From assembly GCA_036971475.1 (NCBI GenBank), contig JBAIZL010000005.1, positions 169,046,886 to 169,110,885 of the forward strand: a stretch of DNA of 64,000 nt, written 5' to 3'. The stretch comes from Prosapia bicincta (taxonomy: Eukaryota > Arthropoda > Insecta > Hemiptera > Cercopidae). The translations under genes and the position numbers were made by a program. Of the stretch, positions 33,580-48,458 are shown piece by piece (position 1 is the first letter of the stretch; each line of letters begins with the position of its first letter). The notes beneath the pieces were generated by a model. It was given only the letters and a program-made list of their open reading frames with translations. It was not told where the DNA came from and searched no databases.

Positions 33580-33584
33580 GGTCA

Positions 33585-34149
33585 CAAACAAGCAGTAAAA
33601 AAAAATAATATAGTAAAATAAGTTTCATTAATTATATTGTAACTAAGAGACTTTCTAAAATTAAAAATTAACTCTGGTTTGATAATATTCGAAACCGTAG
33701 CACGTGATATTATAATGGGTCACAAACAAAAAGTAAATAAATAAAATAATAAAATATAGATGAGCTTTACAACGCTGAGTAATAAAGAATTGAATTATAA
33801 GGTAATCTTTTCTAAGAAATTTTCATGTTTTAGATAATAAATATATTAATTTTACCACAAAGAAAAATCTTGGTGCTCAGATTCTTTGCCTACGAAAACC
33901 TTTAGAATACATATTTATTATTATTTAATTATTGTTATTTTTTATTTATCTTAATATGTATTAAACATTTTTTTACTATTACATAAATATCAAAATTTGA
34001 TATTAATTTTATAGTAATGAACAACAACTCATATTCTATAATTTAAATCCTCATATGTTTTTAGATATAAATTTTGAATTTGTATAGTTATACTCACCGA
34101 TGAAACTGCCGTTGACTTGGAACGCGTATAAGAAAATAAATTATTATTG
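33585..34149. other. Non-coding AT-rich flank with the right copy of a local duplication
   Basis: 33645-33725 resembles 25895-25990, and CACAAACAA after the BEL target site is repeated after 33718. The remainder is AT-rich without coding potential. Confidence 0.55.
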
Positions 34150-34540
34150 ATTGGGATTTCTCTTCTTCTTTTAGACAGGACTGTTCTGCTTGGTTCTCAA
34201 TGTGTCTCGAATATGTTGTCATTCATCAACTTTTTGGTATTTTCACTGATCCTCTTCCCATTGCTAAATAATCTTTTATTGTTTTTAATTCTTTATTTCA
34301 GTCACTCTACCTTTATAGTCATTCCATTCCAATCTTGTTTTCGTTCGCCACTAAGTCATTATTGATTTTTATCTAGCATTTCGGATCTCTTGCTTCTTGC
34401 ACTTTTCCTGAGTGCATTTTTATCAATTATTCTAAGTATTTTATTTCTTTTTATATCCAAATTTCTCTTTATCTCGCCTGTGTCACGCAGCGTATGTCAT
34501 TATTAGTTTAACACCTGCTTTGTAGATTCGGCTTTTCATT
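34150..34540 (-). pseudogene. RTE-like LINE, decayed 3' end of the RT ORF
   Basis: On the minus strand, SRIYKAGVKLIMTYAA at about 34481-34535 matches the R-I-Y-K-x-x-V-R-P-x-x-T-Y-A-A block of RTE-type reverse transcriptases. Near 34156-34260 the reading 'MGRGSVK' and a terminal basic run K-R-R-R-E echo the usual C-terminal GRR.GRP...KRW and KRRRR signature. Multiple frameshifts and stops separate these blocks, so only fragments are visible. Identification is by motif memory and is moderately secure. Confidence 0.5.
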
Positions 34541-34651
34541 TCTCATCCCATATTTTACATATTATTCTTTGATAATTAAGTATTATGACATCCCGCAATT
34601 CTTTTTGATTTATTCACTTCCTTATTTACTTCTGGTTCCAATTTTCCGTTA

Positions 34652-34700
<49 letters not shown>
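34652..34700. repeat. (GT)n/(GA)n microsatellite
   Basis: A short GT run followed by about 19 GA dinucleotides. Confidence 0.95.
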
Positions 34701-34854
34701 TGCTTGCACCTTGAAATATCTTTTGTTACAACCATGCACTTTAATCCTCTGGCGAGATGGATGATCTCAAGAATTAGAGATTATGATGACATCTTGGAGC
34801 ACTCTATATAGATCTTTTTCACTTTGGGCAAGTAATATCGCGTCACCAGCGTAA

Positions 34855-34886
34855 CATCACAGGCGGCCCAAGGCTATGGTAGAGGT
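34855..34886. repeat. Left edge of the 81-bp array, spacer-like
   Basis: CATCACAGGCGGCCCAAGG followed by CTATGGTAGAGGT is almost the same as the 3' part of the spacers found inside the array (CATCACATGCGGCCCAAGG). Here it borders unique sequence. Confidence 0.8.
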
Positions 34887-37800
34887 ATAAGGGTAGTAAT
34901 ATATACCTACCGGAATACAGATCACTACTTAAAGAACCAATGCATAATATCGGAACTGGGCTTAGTGGTATAACGATAGAAATATACCTACCGGAATACA
35001 GATCACTACTTAAAAAACCAATGTATAACCTCGGAACTGGGCTTAGGGGTATAAAGGTAGTAATATACCTAGCGGAATACAGATCACTACTCAAAGAACC
35101 AATGTATAACCTCGGAACTGGGCTTAGAGGTATAAAGGTAGTAATATACATACCGAAATACAGATCACTACTTAAAAAACCAATGTATAACCTCGGAACT
35201 GGGCTTAGTGGTATAACGTAGTAATATACCTACCGGAATACAGATTACTACTTCAAAAACCAATGTATATCATCGGAACTGGGCTTAGTGGTATAACGAT
35301 AGTAATATACCTACCGGAATACAGATCACTACTTAAAAACCAATGTATAACCTCGGAACTGGGCTTAGTGGTATAAAGGTAGTAATATACCTACCGGAAA
35401 ACAGATCACTACTCAAAGAACCAGTGTATAACCTCGGAACTGGGCTTAGAGTTATAAAGGTAGTAATATACCTACCGGAATACAGATCACTACTCAAAGA
35501 ACCAATGTATAACCCCGGAACTGGGCTTAGAGGTATAAAGGTAGTAATATACCTACCGGAATACAGATCACTATTCAAAGAACCAATGTATAACCTCAAA
35601 ACTGGGCTTAGTGGTATAACGATAGTAATATACCTACCGGAATACAGATCACTACTTAAAAAACCAATGTATAACCTCGGAACTGGGCTTAGGGGTATAA
35701 AGGTAGTAATATACCTACCGGAATACAGATCACTACTTAAAGAACCATTCTATAGCCTCGGAACTGAGCTTAGAGGTATAAGGGTAGTAATATACCTACC
35801 GGAATACAGATCACTACTTAAAAAACCAATGTATGCCCTCGGAACTGGGCTTAGTGGTATAAAGGTAGTAATATACCTACCGGAATACAGATCACTACTC
35901 AAAGAACCAATGTATAACCTCGGAACTGGGCTTAGAGTTATAAAGGTAGTAATATAACTACCGGAATACAGATCACTACTCAAGGAACCAATGTATAACC
36001 TCGGAACTGGGCTTAGCGTTATAACGATAGTAATATACCTACCGGAATACAGATCACTACTTAAAAAACCAATGTATAACCTCGGAACTAGGCTTAAGGG
36101 TATAAAGGTAGTAATATACCTACCGGAATACAGTTCGCTACTTAAAAAACCAATGTATAACCTCGGAACTGGGCTTAGGGGTATAAAGGTAGTAATATAC
36201 CTACCTGAATACAGATCACTACTTAAAGAACCAATGTATAACCTCGGAACTGGGCTTAGTGGTATAAAGGTAGTAATATACCTACCGGAATACAGATCAC
36301 GACTCAAAGAACCAATGTATAACCTCGGAACTGGGCTTAGAGGTATAAAGGTAGTAATATACCTACCGGAATACAGATCACTACTCAAAGAACCAATGTA
36401 TAACCTCGGAACTGGGCTTAGGGGTATAAAGGTAGTAATATACCTACCGGAATACAGATCACTACATAATGAACCAATGTATAACCTCGGAACTGGGCTT
36501 AGTGGTATAACGATAGTAATATACCTACCGGAATACAGATCACTACTTAAAGAACCAATGTATAACCTCGGAACTGGGCTTAGTGGTATAACGATAGTAA
36601 TATTCTTACCGGAATACAGATCACTACTTAAAGAACAAATGTATAACCTCGGAACTGGGCTTAGTCGTATAACGATAGTAATATACCTACCGGAATACAG
36701 ATCACTACTTAAAGAACCAATATATAACCTCGGAACTAGGCTTAGAGGTATAAGGGTAGTAATATACCTACCGGAATACAGATCACTACTCAAAGAACCA
36801 ATGTATAACCTAGGAACTGGGCTTAGAGGTATAAAGGTAGTAATATACCTACCGGAATACAGATCACTACTCAAAGAACCAATGTATAACCTCGGAACTG
36901 GGCTTAGTGGTATAACGATAGTAATATACCTACCGGAATACAGATCACTACTTAAAGACCAATGTATATCCTCGGAACTGGGCTTAGAGATATAAAGGTA
37001 GTAATATACCTACCGGAATACAGATCACTAGTTAAAGAACCAATGTATAACCTCGGAACTGGGCTTAGAGATATAAAGGTAGTAATATACCTACCGGAAT
37101 ACCGATCACTAGTTATAGAACCAATGTATAACCTCTGAACTGGGCTTAGAGATATAAAGGTAGTAATATACCTAACGGAATACAGATCACTACTCAAAGA
37201 ACCAATGTATAACCTCGGAACTGAGCTTAGAGTTATAAGGGTAGTAATATTCCTACCGGAATACAGATCACTACTTAAAGAACCAATGTATAACCTCGGA
37301 ACTGGGCTTAGAGTTATAAGGGTAGTAATATACCTACCGGTATACAAATCACTACTTAAAGAAGAAATGTATAACCTCGGAACTTGGCCTATGGTTATAA
37401 AGGTAGTAATATACCTACCGGAATACAGATCACTACTCAAAGAACCAAAGTATAACCTCGGAACTGGGCTTAGAGCTATAAAGGTAGTAATATACCTACC
37501 GGAATACAGATCACTACTCAAAGAACCAATGTATAACCTCGGAACTGGGCTTAGTGGTATAACGGTAGTAATATACCTACCGGAATACAGATCACTACTT
37601 AAAGAACCAATGTATAACCTCGGAACTGGGCTTAGTGGTATAAAGGTAGTAATATACCTACCGGAATACAGATCACTACTCAAAGAACCAATGTATAACC
37701 TCGGAACTGGGCTTAGAGTTATAAAGGTAGTAATATACCTACCGGAACACAGATCACTACTCAAGGAACCAATGTATAACCTCGGAACTGGGCTTAGCGT

Positions 37801-38580
37801 TATAACGATAGTAATATACCTACCGGAATACAGATCACTACTTAAAAAACCAATGTATAACCTCGGAACTGGGCTTAGGGGTATAAAGGTAGTAATATAC
37901 CAACCGGAATACAGTTCACTACTTAAAAAACCAATGTATAACCTCAAAACTGGGCTTAGGGGTATAAAGGTAGTAATATACCAACCGGAATACAGATCAC
38001 GACTCAAAGAACCAATGTATAACCTCGGAACTGGGCTTAGAGGTATAAAGGTAGTAATATACCTACCGGAATACAGATCACTACTCAAAGAACCAATGTA
38101 TAACCTCGGAACTGGGCTTAGATGTATAAGGGTAGTAAGATACCTACCGGATTACAGATCACTACTCAAAGAACCAATGTATAACCTCGGAACTGGGCTT
38201 AGAGGTATAAAGGTAGTAATATAACTACCGGAACACAGATCACTACTCTAAGAACCAATGTATAACCTCGGAACTGGGCTTAGTGGTATAACGATAGTAA
38301 TATACCTACCGGAATACAGATCACTACTTAAAAAACCAATGTATAACCTCGGAACTGGGCTTAGGGGTTTAAAGGTAGTAATATACCTACCGGAATACAG
38401 ATAACTACTCAAAGAACCAATGTATAACCTCGGAACTGGGCTTAGTGGTATAACGATAGTAATATACATACCGGAATACAGATCACTACTTAAAAAACCA
38501 ATGTATAACCTCGGAACTGGGCTTAGGGGTATAAAGGTAGTAATATACCTACCGGAATACAGATTACTACTCAAAGAATC

Positions 38581-41500
38581 AATCTATAGCCTCGGAACTG
38601 GGTTAGTGGTATAACGATAGTAATATAACTACCGGAATACAGATCACTACTTAAAGATCCAATGTATAGCCTCGGAACTGGGCTTAGAGGTATAAGGATA
38701 GTAATATACCTACCGGAATACAGATCACTACTTAAAGAACCAATGTATAACCTCGGAACTGGGCTTAGTGGTATAACGATAGTAATATACCTACCAGAAT
38801 ACAGATCACTACTTAAAGAACCAATGTATAACCTCGGAACTGGGCTTAGTGGTATAACGATAGTAATATACCTACCGGAATACAGATCACTACTTAAAGA
38901 ACCAATGTATAACCTCGGGACTGGGCTTAGTGGTATAACGATAGTAATATACCTACCGGAATAGAGATCACTACTTAAAGAACCAATGTGTAACCTCGGA
39001 ACTAGGCTTAGAGGTATAAGGGTAGTAATATACCTTCCGGAATACAGATCACTACTCAAGGAACCAATGTATAACCTCGGAACTGGGCTTAGAGGTATAA
39101 AGGTAGTAATATACCTACCGGAATACAGATCACTACTCAAAGAACCAATGTATAACCTCGGAACTGGGCTTAGTGGTATAACGATAGTAATATACCTACC
39201 GGAAAACAGATCACTACTCAAAGAACCAATGTATAACCTCGGAACTGGGCTTAGAGATATAAAGGTAGTAATATACCTACCGGAATACAGATCACTAGTT
39301 AAAGAACCAATGTATAACCTCGGAACTGGGCTTAGAGATATAAAGGTAGTAATATACCTACCGGAATACAGATCACTAGTTATAGAACCAATGTATAACC
39401 TCTGAACTGGGCTTAGAGATATAAAGGTAGTAATATACCTACCGGAAAACAGATCACTACTCAAAGAACCAATGTATAACCTCGGAACTGGGCTTAGAGT
39501 TATAAAGGTAGTAATATAACTACCGGAATACAGATCACTACTCAAGGAACCAATGTATAACCTCGGAACTGGGCTTAGCGTTATAATGATAGTAATATAC
39601 CTACCGGAATACAGATCACTACTTAAAAAACCAATGTATAACCTCGGAACTAGGCTTAAGGGTATAAAGGTAGTAATATACCTACCGGAATACAGATCAC
39701 TACTTAAAGAACCAATGTATAACCTCGGAACTGGGCTTAGTGGTATAAAGGTAGTAATATACCTACCGGAATACAGATCACGACTCAAAGAACCAATGTA
39801 TAACCTCGGAACTGGGCTTAGAGGTATAAAGGTAGTAATATACCTACCGGAATACAGATCACTACTCAAAGAACCAATGTATAACCTCGGAACTGGGCTT
39901 AGGGGTATAAAGGTAGTAATATACCTACCGGAATACAGATCACTACATAATGAACCAATGTATAACCTCGGAACTGGGCTTAGTGGTATAACGATAGTAA
40001 TATACCTACCGGAATACAGATCACTACTTAAAGAACCAATGTATAACCTCGGAACTGGGGTTAGTGGTATAACGATAGTAATATTCCTAACGGAATACAG
40101 ATCACTACTTAAAGAACAAATGTATAACCTCGGAACTGGGCTTAGTCGTATAACGATAGTAATATACCTACCGGAATACAGATCACTACTTAAAGAACCA
40201 ATGTATAACCTCGGAACTAGGCTTAGAGGTATAAGGGTAGTAATATACCTACCGGAATACAGATCACTACTCAAAGAACCAATGTATAACCTAGGAACTG
40301 GGCTTAGAGGTATAAAGGTAGTAATATACCTACCGGAATACAGATCACTACTCAAAGAACCAATGTATAACCTCGGAACTGGGCTTAGTGGTATAACGAT
40401 AGTAATATAGCTACCGGAATACAGATCACTACTTAAAGAACCAATGTATATCCTCGGAACTGGGCTTAGAGTTATAAAGGTAGTAATATACCTACCGGAA
40501 TACAGATCACTAGTTAAAGAACCAATGTATAACCTCGGAACTGGGCTTAGAGATATAAAGGTAGTAATATACCTACCGGAATACCGATCACTAGTTATAG
40601 AACCAATGTATAACCTCTGAACTGGGCTTAGAGATATAAAGGTAGTAATATACCTAACGGAATACAGATCACTACTCAAAGAACCAATGTATAACTTCGG
40701 AACTGAGCTTAGAGTTATAAGGGTAGTAATATTCCTACCGGAATACAGATCACTACTTAAAGAACCAATGTATAACCTCGGAACTGGGCTTAGAGTTATA
40801 AGGGTAGTAATATACCTACCGGTATACAAATCACTACTTAAAGAAGAAATGTATAACCTCGGAACTGGGCTTATGGTTATAAAGGTAGTAATATACCTAC
40901 CGGAATACAGATCACTACTCAAAGAACCAAAGTATAACCTCGGAACTGGGCTTAGAGGTATAAAGGTAGTAATATACCTACCGGAATACAGATCACTACT
41001 CAAAGAACCAATGTATAACCTCGGAACTGGGCTTAGTGGTATAACGGTAGTAATATACCTACCGGAATACAGATCACGACTCAAAGAACCAATGTATAAC
41101 CTCGGAACTGGGCTTAGAGGTATAAAGGTAGTAATATACCTACCGGAATACAGATCACTACTCAAAGAACCAATGTATAACCTCGGAACTGGGCTTAGAT
41201 GTATAAGGGTAGTAATATACCTACCGGAATACAGATCACTACTCAAAGAACCAATGTATAACCTCGGAACTGGGCTTAGAGGTATAAAGGTAGTAATATA
41301 ACTACCGGAACACAGATCACTACTCTAAGAACCAATGTATAACCTCGGAACTGGGCTTAGTGGTATAACGATAGTAATATACCTACCGGAATACAGATCA
41401 CTACTTAAAAAACCAATGTATAACCTCGGAACTGGGCTTAGGGGTTTAAAGGTAGTAATATACCTACCGGAATACAGATAACTACTCAAAGAACCAATGT

Positions 41501-41657
41501 ATAACCTCGGAACTGGGCTTAGTGGTATAACGATATTAATATACATACCGGAATACAGATCACTACTTAAAAAACCAATGTATAACCTCGGAACTGGGCT
41601 TAGGGGTATAAAGGTAGTAATATACCTACTGGAATACAGATTACTACTCAAAGAATC
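38581..41657. repeat. Higher-order block, 3077 bp
   Basis: Defined by the rare AATCTATAGC unit at 38581 and 41658. That unit is 79 bp, because GGGCTTAG has become GGGTTAG. The block is 38 units long, less one base. It is the shortest of the blocks that can be measured. Confidence 0.85.
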
Positions 41658-44566
41658 AATCTATAGCCTCGGAACTGGGTTAGTGCTATAACGATAGTAA
41701 TATACCTACCGGAATACAGATCACTACTTAAAGATCCAATGTATAGCCTCGGAACTGGGCTTAGAGGTATAAGGATAGTAATATACCTACCGGAATACAG
41801 ATCACTACTTAAAGAACCAATGTATAACCTCGGAACTGGGCTTAGTGGTATAACGATAGTAATATACCTACCAGAATACAGATCACTACTTAAAGAACCA
41901 ATGTATAACCTCGGACCTGGGCTTAGTGGTATAACGATAGTAATATACCTACCGGAATACAGATCACTACTTAAAGAACCAATGTATAACCTCGGGACTG
42001 GGCTTAGTGGTATAACGATAGTAATATACCTACCGGAATAGAGATCACTACTTAAAGAACCAATGTGTAACCTCGGAACTAGGCTTAGAGGTATAAGGGT
42101 AGTAATATACCTTCCGGAATACAGATCACTACTCAAAGAACCAATGTATAACCTCGGAACTGGGCTTAGAGGTATAAAGGTAGTAATATACCTACCGGAA
42201 TACAGATCACTACTCAAAGAACCAATGTATAACCTCGGAACTGGGCTTAGTGGTATAACGATAGTAATATACCTACCGGAAAACAGATCACTACTCAAAG
42301 AACCAATGTATAACCTCGGAACTGGGCTTAGAGATATAAAGGTAGTAATATACCTACCGGAATACAGATCACTAGTTAAAGAACCAATGTATAACCTCGG
42401 AACTGGGCTTAGAGATATAAAGGTAGTAATATACCTACCGGAATACAGATCACTAGGGTTAGAACCAATGTATAACCTCTGAACTGGGCTTAGAGATATA
42501 AAGGTAGTAATATACCTACCGGAATACAGATCACTACTCAAAGAACCAATGTATAACCTCGGAACTGGGCTTAGAGTTATAAAGGTAGTAATATAACTAC
42601 CGGAATACAGATCACTACTCAAGGAACCAATGTATAACCTCGGAACTGGGCTTAGCGTTATAACGATAGTAATATACCTACCGGAATACAGATCACTACT
42701 TAAAAAACCAATGTATAACCTCGGAACTAGGCTTAAGGGTATAAAGGTAGTAATATACCTACCGGAATACAGTTCGCTACTTAAAAAACCAATGTATAAC
42801 CTCGGAACTGGGCTTAGAGTTATAAAGGTAGTAATATAACTACCGGAATACAGATCACTACTCAAGGAACCAATGTATAACCTCGGAACTGGGCTTAGCG
42901 TTATAATGATAGTAATATACCTACCGGAATACAGATCACTACTTAAAAAACCAATGTATAACCTCGGAACTAGGCTTAAGGGTATAAAGGTAGTAATATA
43001 CCTACCGGAATACAGATCACTACTTAAAGAACCAATGTATAACCTCGGAACTGGGCTTAGTGGTATAAAGGTAGTAATATACCTACCGGAATACAGATCA
43101 CGACTCAAAGAACCAATGTATAACCTCGGAACTGGGCTTAGAGGTATAAAGGTAGTAATATACCTACCGGAATACAGATCACTACTCAAAGAACCAATGT
43201 ATAACCTCGGAACTGGGCTTAGGGGTATAAAGGTAGTAATATACCTACCGGAATACAGATCACTACATAATGAACCAATGTATAACCTCGGAACTGGGCT
43301 TAGTGGTATAACGATAGTAATATACCTACCGGAATACAGATCACTACTTAAAGAACCAATGTATAACCTCGGAACTGGGGTTAGTGGTATAACGATAGTA
43401 ATATTCCTAACGGAATACAGATCACTACTTAAAGAACAAATGTATAACCTCGGAACTGGGCTTAGTCGTATAACGATAGTAATATACCTACCGGAATACA
43501 GATCACTACTTAAAGAACCAATGTATAACCTCGGAACTAGGCTTAGAGGTATAAGGGTAGTAATATACCTACCGGAATACAGATCACTACTCAAAGAACC
43601 AATGTATAACCTAGGAACTGGGCTTAGAGGTATAAAGGTAGTAATATACCTACCGGAATACAGATCACTACTCAAAGAACCAATGTATAACCTCGGAACT
43701 GGGCTTAGTGGTATAACGATAGTAATATACCTACCGGAATACAGATCACTACTTAAAGAACCAATGTATATCCTCGGAACTGGGCTTAGAGATATAAAGG
43801 TAGTAATATACCTACCGGAATACAGATCACTAGTTAAAGAACCAATGTATAACCTCGGAACTGGGCTTAGAGATATAAAGGTAGTAATATACCTACCGGA
43901 ATACCGATCACTAGTTATAGAACCAATGTATAACCTCTGAACTGGGCTTAGAGATATAAAGGTAGTAATATACCTAACGGAATACAGATCACTACTCAAA
44001 GAACCAATGTATAACTTCGGAACTGAGCTTAGAGTTATAAGGGTAGTAATATTCCTACCGGAATACAGATCACTACTTAAAGAACCAATGTATAACCTCG
44101 GAACTGGGCTTAGAGTTATAAGGGTAGTAATATACCTACCGGTATACAAATCACTACTTAAAGAAGAAATGTATAACCTCGGAACTGGGCTTATGGTTAT
44201 AAAGGTAGTAATATACCTACCGGAATACAGATCACTACTCAAAGAACCAAAGTATAACCTCGGAACTGGGCTTAGAGGTATAAAGGTAGTAATATACCTA
44301 CCGGAATACAGATCACTACTCAAAGAACCAATGTATAACCTCGGAACTGGGCTTAGTGGTATAACGGTAGTAATATACCTACCGGAATACAGATCACGAC
44401 TCAAAGAACCAATGTATAACCTCGGAACTGGGCTTAGAGGTATAAAGGTAGTAATATACCTACCGGAATACAGATCACTACTCAAAGAACCAATGTATAA
44501 CCTCGGAACTGGGCTTAGATGTATAAGGGTAGTAATATACCTACCGGAATACAGATCACTACTCAA
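41648..44566 (-). other. Longest satellite-derived ORF (972 codons), probably not a gene
   Basis: Thirty-six 27-residue repeats of the type SSDLYSGRYITTFIPLSPVP on the minus strand. Similar ORFs lie at 38571-41246 (891 codons), 44968-47781 (937), 55074-56846 (590) and 59099-60952 (617), most ending at the 79-bp unit that shifts the frame. There is no signal peptide or recognised domain. The openness follows from an 81-bp period with a stop-free frame. Transcription is unknown. Confidence 0.3.
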
Positions 44567-44977
44567 AGAACCAATGTATAACCTCGGAACTGGGCTTAGA
44601 GGTATAAAGGTAGTAATATAACTACCGGAACACAGATCACTACTCTAAGAACCAATGTATAACCTCGGAACTGGGCTTAGTGGTATAACGATAGTAATAT
44701 ACCTACCGGAATACAGATCACTACTTAAAAAACCAATGTATAACCTCGGAACTGGGCTTAGGGGTTTAAAGGTAGTAATATACCTACCGGAATACAGATA
44801 ACTACTCAAAGAACCAATGTATAACCTCGGAACTGGGCTTAGTGGTATAACGATATTAATATACATACCGGAATACAGATCACTACTTAAAAAACCAATG
44901 TATAACCTCGGAACTGGGCTTAGGGGTATAAAGGTAGTAATATACCTACTGGAATACAGATTACTACTCAAAGAATC
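41658..44977. repeat. Higher-order block, 3320 bp
   Basis: AATCTATAGC at 41658 and 44978. It exceeds the previous block by 243 bp, exactly three units, explained by a three-unit duplication at 42630-42873. Confidence 0.85.
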
Positions 44978-47900
44978 AATCTATAGCCTCGGAACTGGGT
45001 TAGTGCTATAACGATAGTAATATACCTACCGGAATACAGATCACTACTTAAAGATCCAATGTATAGCCTCGGAACTGGGCTTAGAGGTATAAGGATAGTA
45101 ATATACCTACCGGAATACAGATCACTACTTAAAGAACCAATGTATAACCTCGGAACTGGGCTTAGTGGTATAACGATAGTAATATACCTACCAGAATACA
45201 GATCACTACTTAAAGAACCAATGTATAACCTCGGACCTGGGCTTAGTGGTATAACGATAGTAATATACCTACCGGAATACAGATCACTACTTAAAGAACC
45301 AATGTATAACCTCGGGACTGGGCTTAGTGGTATAACGATAGTAATATACCTACCGGAATAGAGATCACTACTTAAAGAACCAATGTGTAACCTCGGAACT
45401 AGGCTTAGAGGTATAAGGGTAGTAATATACCTTCCGGAATACAGATCACTACTCAAAGAACCAATGTATAACCTCGGAACTGGGCTTAGAGGTATAAAGG
45501 TAGTAATATACCTACCGGAATACAGATCACTACTCAAAGAACCAATGTATAACCTCGGAACTGGGCTTAGTGGTATAACGATAGTAATATACCTACCGGA
45601 AAACAGATCACTACTCAAAGAACCAATGTATAACCTCGGAACTGGGCTTAGAGATATAAAGGTAGTAATATACCTACCGGAATACAGATCACTAGTTAAA
45701 GAACCAATGTATAACCTCGGAACTGGGCTTAGAGATATAAAGGTAGTAATATACCTACCGGAATACAGATCACTAGTTATAGAACCAATGTATAACCTCT
45801 GAACTGGGCTTAGAGATATAAAGGTAGTAATATACCTACCGGAATACAGATCACTACTCAAAGAACCAATGTATAACCTCGGAACTGGGCTTAGAGTTAT
45901 AAAGGTAGTAATATAACTACCGGAATACAGATCACTACTCAAGGAACCAATGTATAACCTCGGAACTGGGCTTAGCGTTATAACGATAGTAATATACCTA
46001 CCGGAATACAGATCACTACTTAAAAAACCAATGTATAACCTCGGAACTAGGCTTAAGGGTATAAAGGTAGTAATATACCTACCGGAATACAGTTCGCTAC
46101 TTAAAAAACCAATGTATAACCTCGGAACTGGGCTTAGGGGTATAAAGGTAGTAATATACCTACCGGAATACAGATCACTACTTAAAGAACCAATGTATAA
46201 CCTCGGAACTGGGCTTAGTGGTATAAAGGTAGTAATATACCTACCGGAATACAGATCACGACTCAAAGAACCAATGTATAACCTCGGAACTGGGCTTAGA
46301 GGTATAAAGGTAGTAATATACCTACCGGAATACAGATCACTACTCAAAGAACCAATGTATAACCTCGGAACTGGGCTTAGGGGTATAAAGGTAGTAATAT
46401 ACCTACCGGAATACAGATCACTACTTAAAGAACCAATGTATAACCTCGGAACTGGGCTTAGTGGTATAACGATAGTAATATTCCTACCGGAATACAGATC
46501 ACTACTTAAAGAACAAATGTATAACCTCGGAACTGGGCTTAGTCGTATAACGATAGTAATATACCTACCGGAATACAGATCACTACTTAAAGAACCAATG
46601 TATAACCTCGGAACTAGGCTTAGAGGTATAAGGGTAGTAATATACCTACCGGAATACAGATCACTACTCAAAGAACCAATGTATAACCTAGGAACTGGGC
46701 TTAGAGGTATAAAGGTAGTAATATACCTACCGGAATACAGATCACTACTCAAAGAACCAATGTATAACCTCGGAACTGGGCTTAGTGGTATAACGATAGT
46801 AATATACCTACCGGAATACAGATCACTACTTAAAGAACCAATGTATATCCTCGGAACTGGGCTTAGAGATATAAAGGTAGTAATATACCTACCGGAATAC
46901 AGATCACTAGTTAAAGAACCAATGTATAACCTCGGAACAGGGCTTAGAGATATAAAGGTAGTAATATACCTACCGGAATACCGATCACTAGTTATAGAAC
47001 CAATGTATAACCTCTGAACTGGGCTTAGAGATATAAAGGTAGTAATATACCTAACGGAATACAGATCACTACTCAAAGAACCAATGTATAACCTCGGAAC
47101 TGAGCTTAGAGTTATAAGGGTAGTAATATTCCTACCGGAATACAGATCACTACTTAAAGAACCAATGTATAACCTCGGAACTGGGCTTAGAGTTATAAGG
47201 GTAGTAATATACCTACCGGTATACAAATCACTACTTAAAGAAGAAATGTATAACCTCGGAACTGGGCTTATGGTTATAAAGGTAGTAATATACCTACCGG
47301 AATACAGATCACTACTCAAAGAACCAAAGTATAACCTCGGAACTGGGCTTAGAGGTATAAAGGTAGTAATATACCTACCGGAATACAGATCACTACTCAA
47401 AGAACCAATGTATAACCTCGGAACTGGGCTTAGTGGTATAACGGTAGTAAAATACCTACCGGAATACAGATCAGTACTTAAAGAACCAATGTATAACCTC
47501 GGAACTGGGCTTAGTGGTATAAAGGTAGTAATATACCTACCGGAATACAGATCACTACTCAAAGAACCAATGTATAACCTCGGAACTGGGCTTAGAGTTA
47601 TAAAGGTAGTAATATACCTACCGGAATACAGATCACTACTCAAGGAACCAATGTATAACTTCGGAACTGGGCATAGCGTTATAACGATAGTAATATACCT
47701 ACCGGAATACAGATCACTACTTAAAAAACAATGTATAACCTCGGAACTTTGCTTAGGGGTATAAAGGTAGTAATATACCAACCGGAATACAGTTCACTAC
47801 TTAAAAAACCAATGTATAACCTCAAAACTGGGCTTAGGGGTATAAAGGTAGTAATATACCTACCGGAATACAGATCACGACTCAAAGAACCAATGTATAA

Positions 47901-48458
47901 CCTCGGAACTGGGCTTAGAGGTATAAAGGTAGTAATATACCTACCGGAATACAGATCACTACTCAAAGAACCAATGTATAACCTCGGAACTGGGCTTAGA
48001 TGTATAAGGGTAGTAATATACCTACCGGAATACAGATCACTACTCAAAGAACCAATGTATAACCTCGGAACTGGGTTTAGAGGTATAAAGGTAGTAATAT
48101 AACTACCGGAATACAGATCACTACTCTAAGAACCAATGTATAACCTCGGAACTGGGCTTAGTGGTATAACGATAGTAATATACCTACCGGAATACAGATC
48201 ACTACTTAAAAAACCAATGTATAACCTCGGAACTGGGCTTAGGGGTTTAAAGGTAGTAATATACCTACCGGATTACAGATAACTACTCAAAGAACCAATG
48301 TATAACCTCGGAACTGGGCTTAGTGGTATAACGATAGTAATATACCTACCGGAATACAGATCACTACTTAAAAAACCAATGTATAACCTCGGAACTGGGC
48401 TTAGGGGTATAAAGGTAGTAATATACCTACCGGAATACAGATTACTACTCAAAGAATC
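44978..48458. repeat. Higher-order block, 3481 bp
   Basis: AATCTATAGC at 44978 and 48459. Its right part carries CAACCGGAAT and CTCAAAACTGG variants that the preceding block lacks at that place. Confidence 0.8.

Larger units (their letters stand above)
25986..33584 (+). mobile_element. Full-length BEL/Pao LTR retrotransposon, degraded, with nested hAT
   Basis: The element spans 25991-33579 between two GGTCA target duplications (25986-25990 and 33580-33584), the 5-bp size expected for BEL/Pao. LTRs start TGTT and end AACA or ACA. The left LTR is 350 bp once the hAT insertion is removed, and the right is 349 bp. The interior encodes, in order, a Gag with DUF1759-like domain, two zinc fingers, a DUF1758-like protease, RT, RNase H, integrase zinc finger and core, and a DUF5641-like C-terminus. 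That is the canonical BEL order. At least six frameshifts and two in-frame stops kill the polyprotein. LTR divergence is clearly higher than in the Gypsy-type element, indicating an older insertion. Confidence 0.92.
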
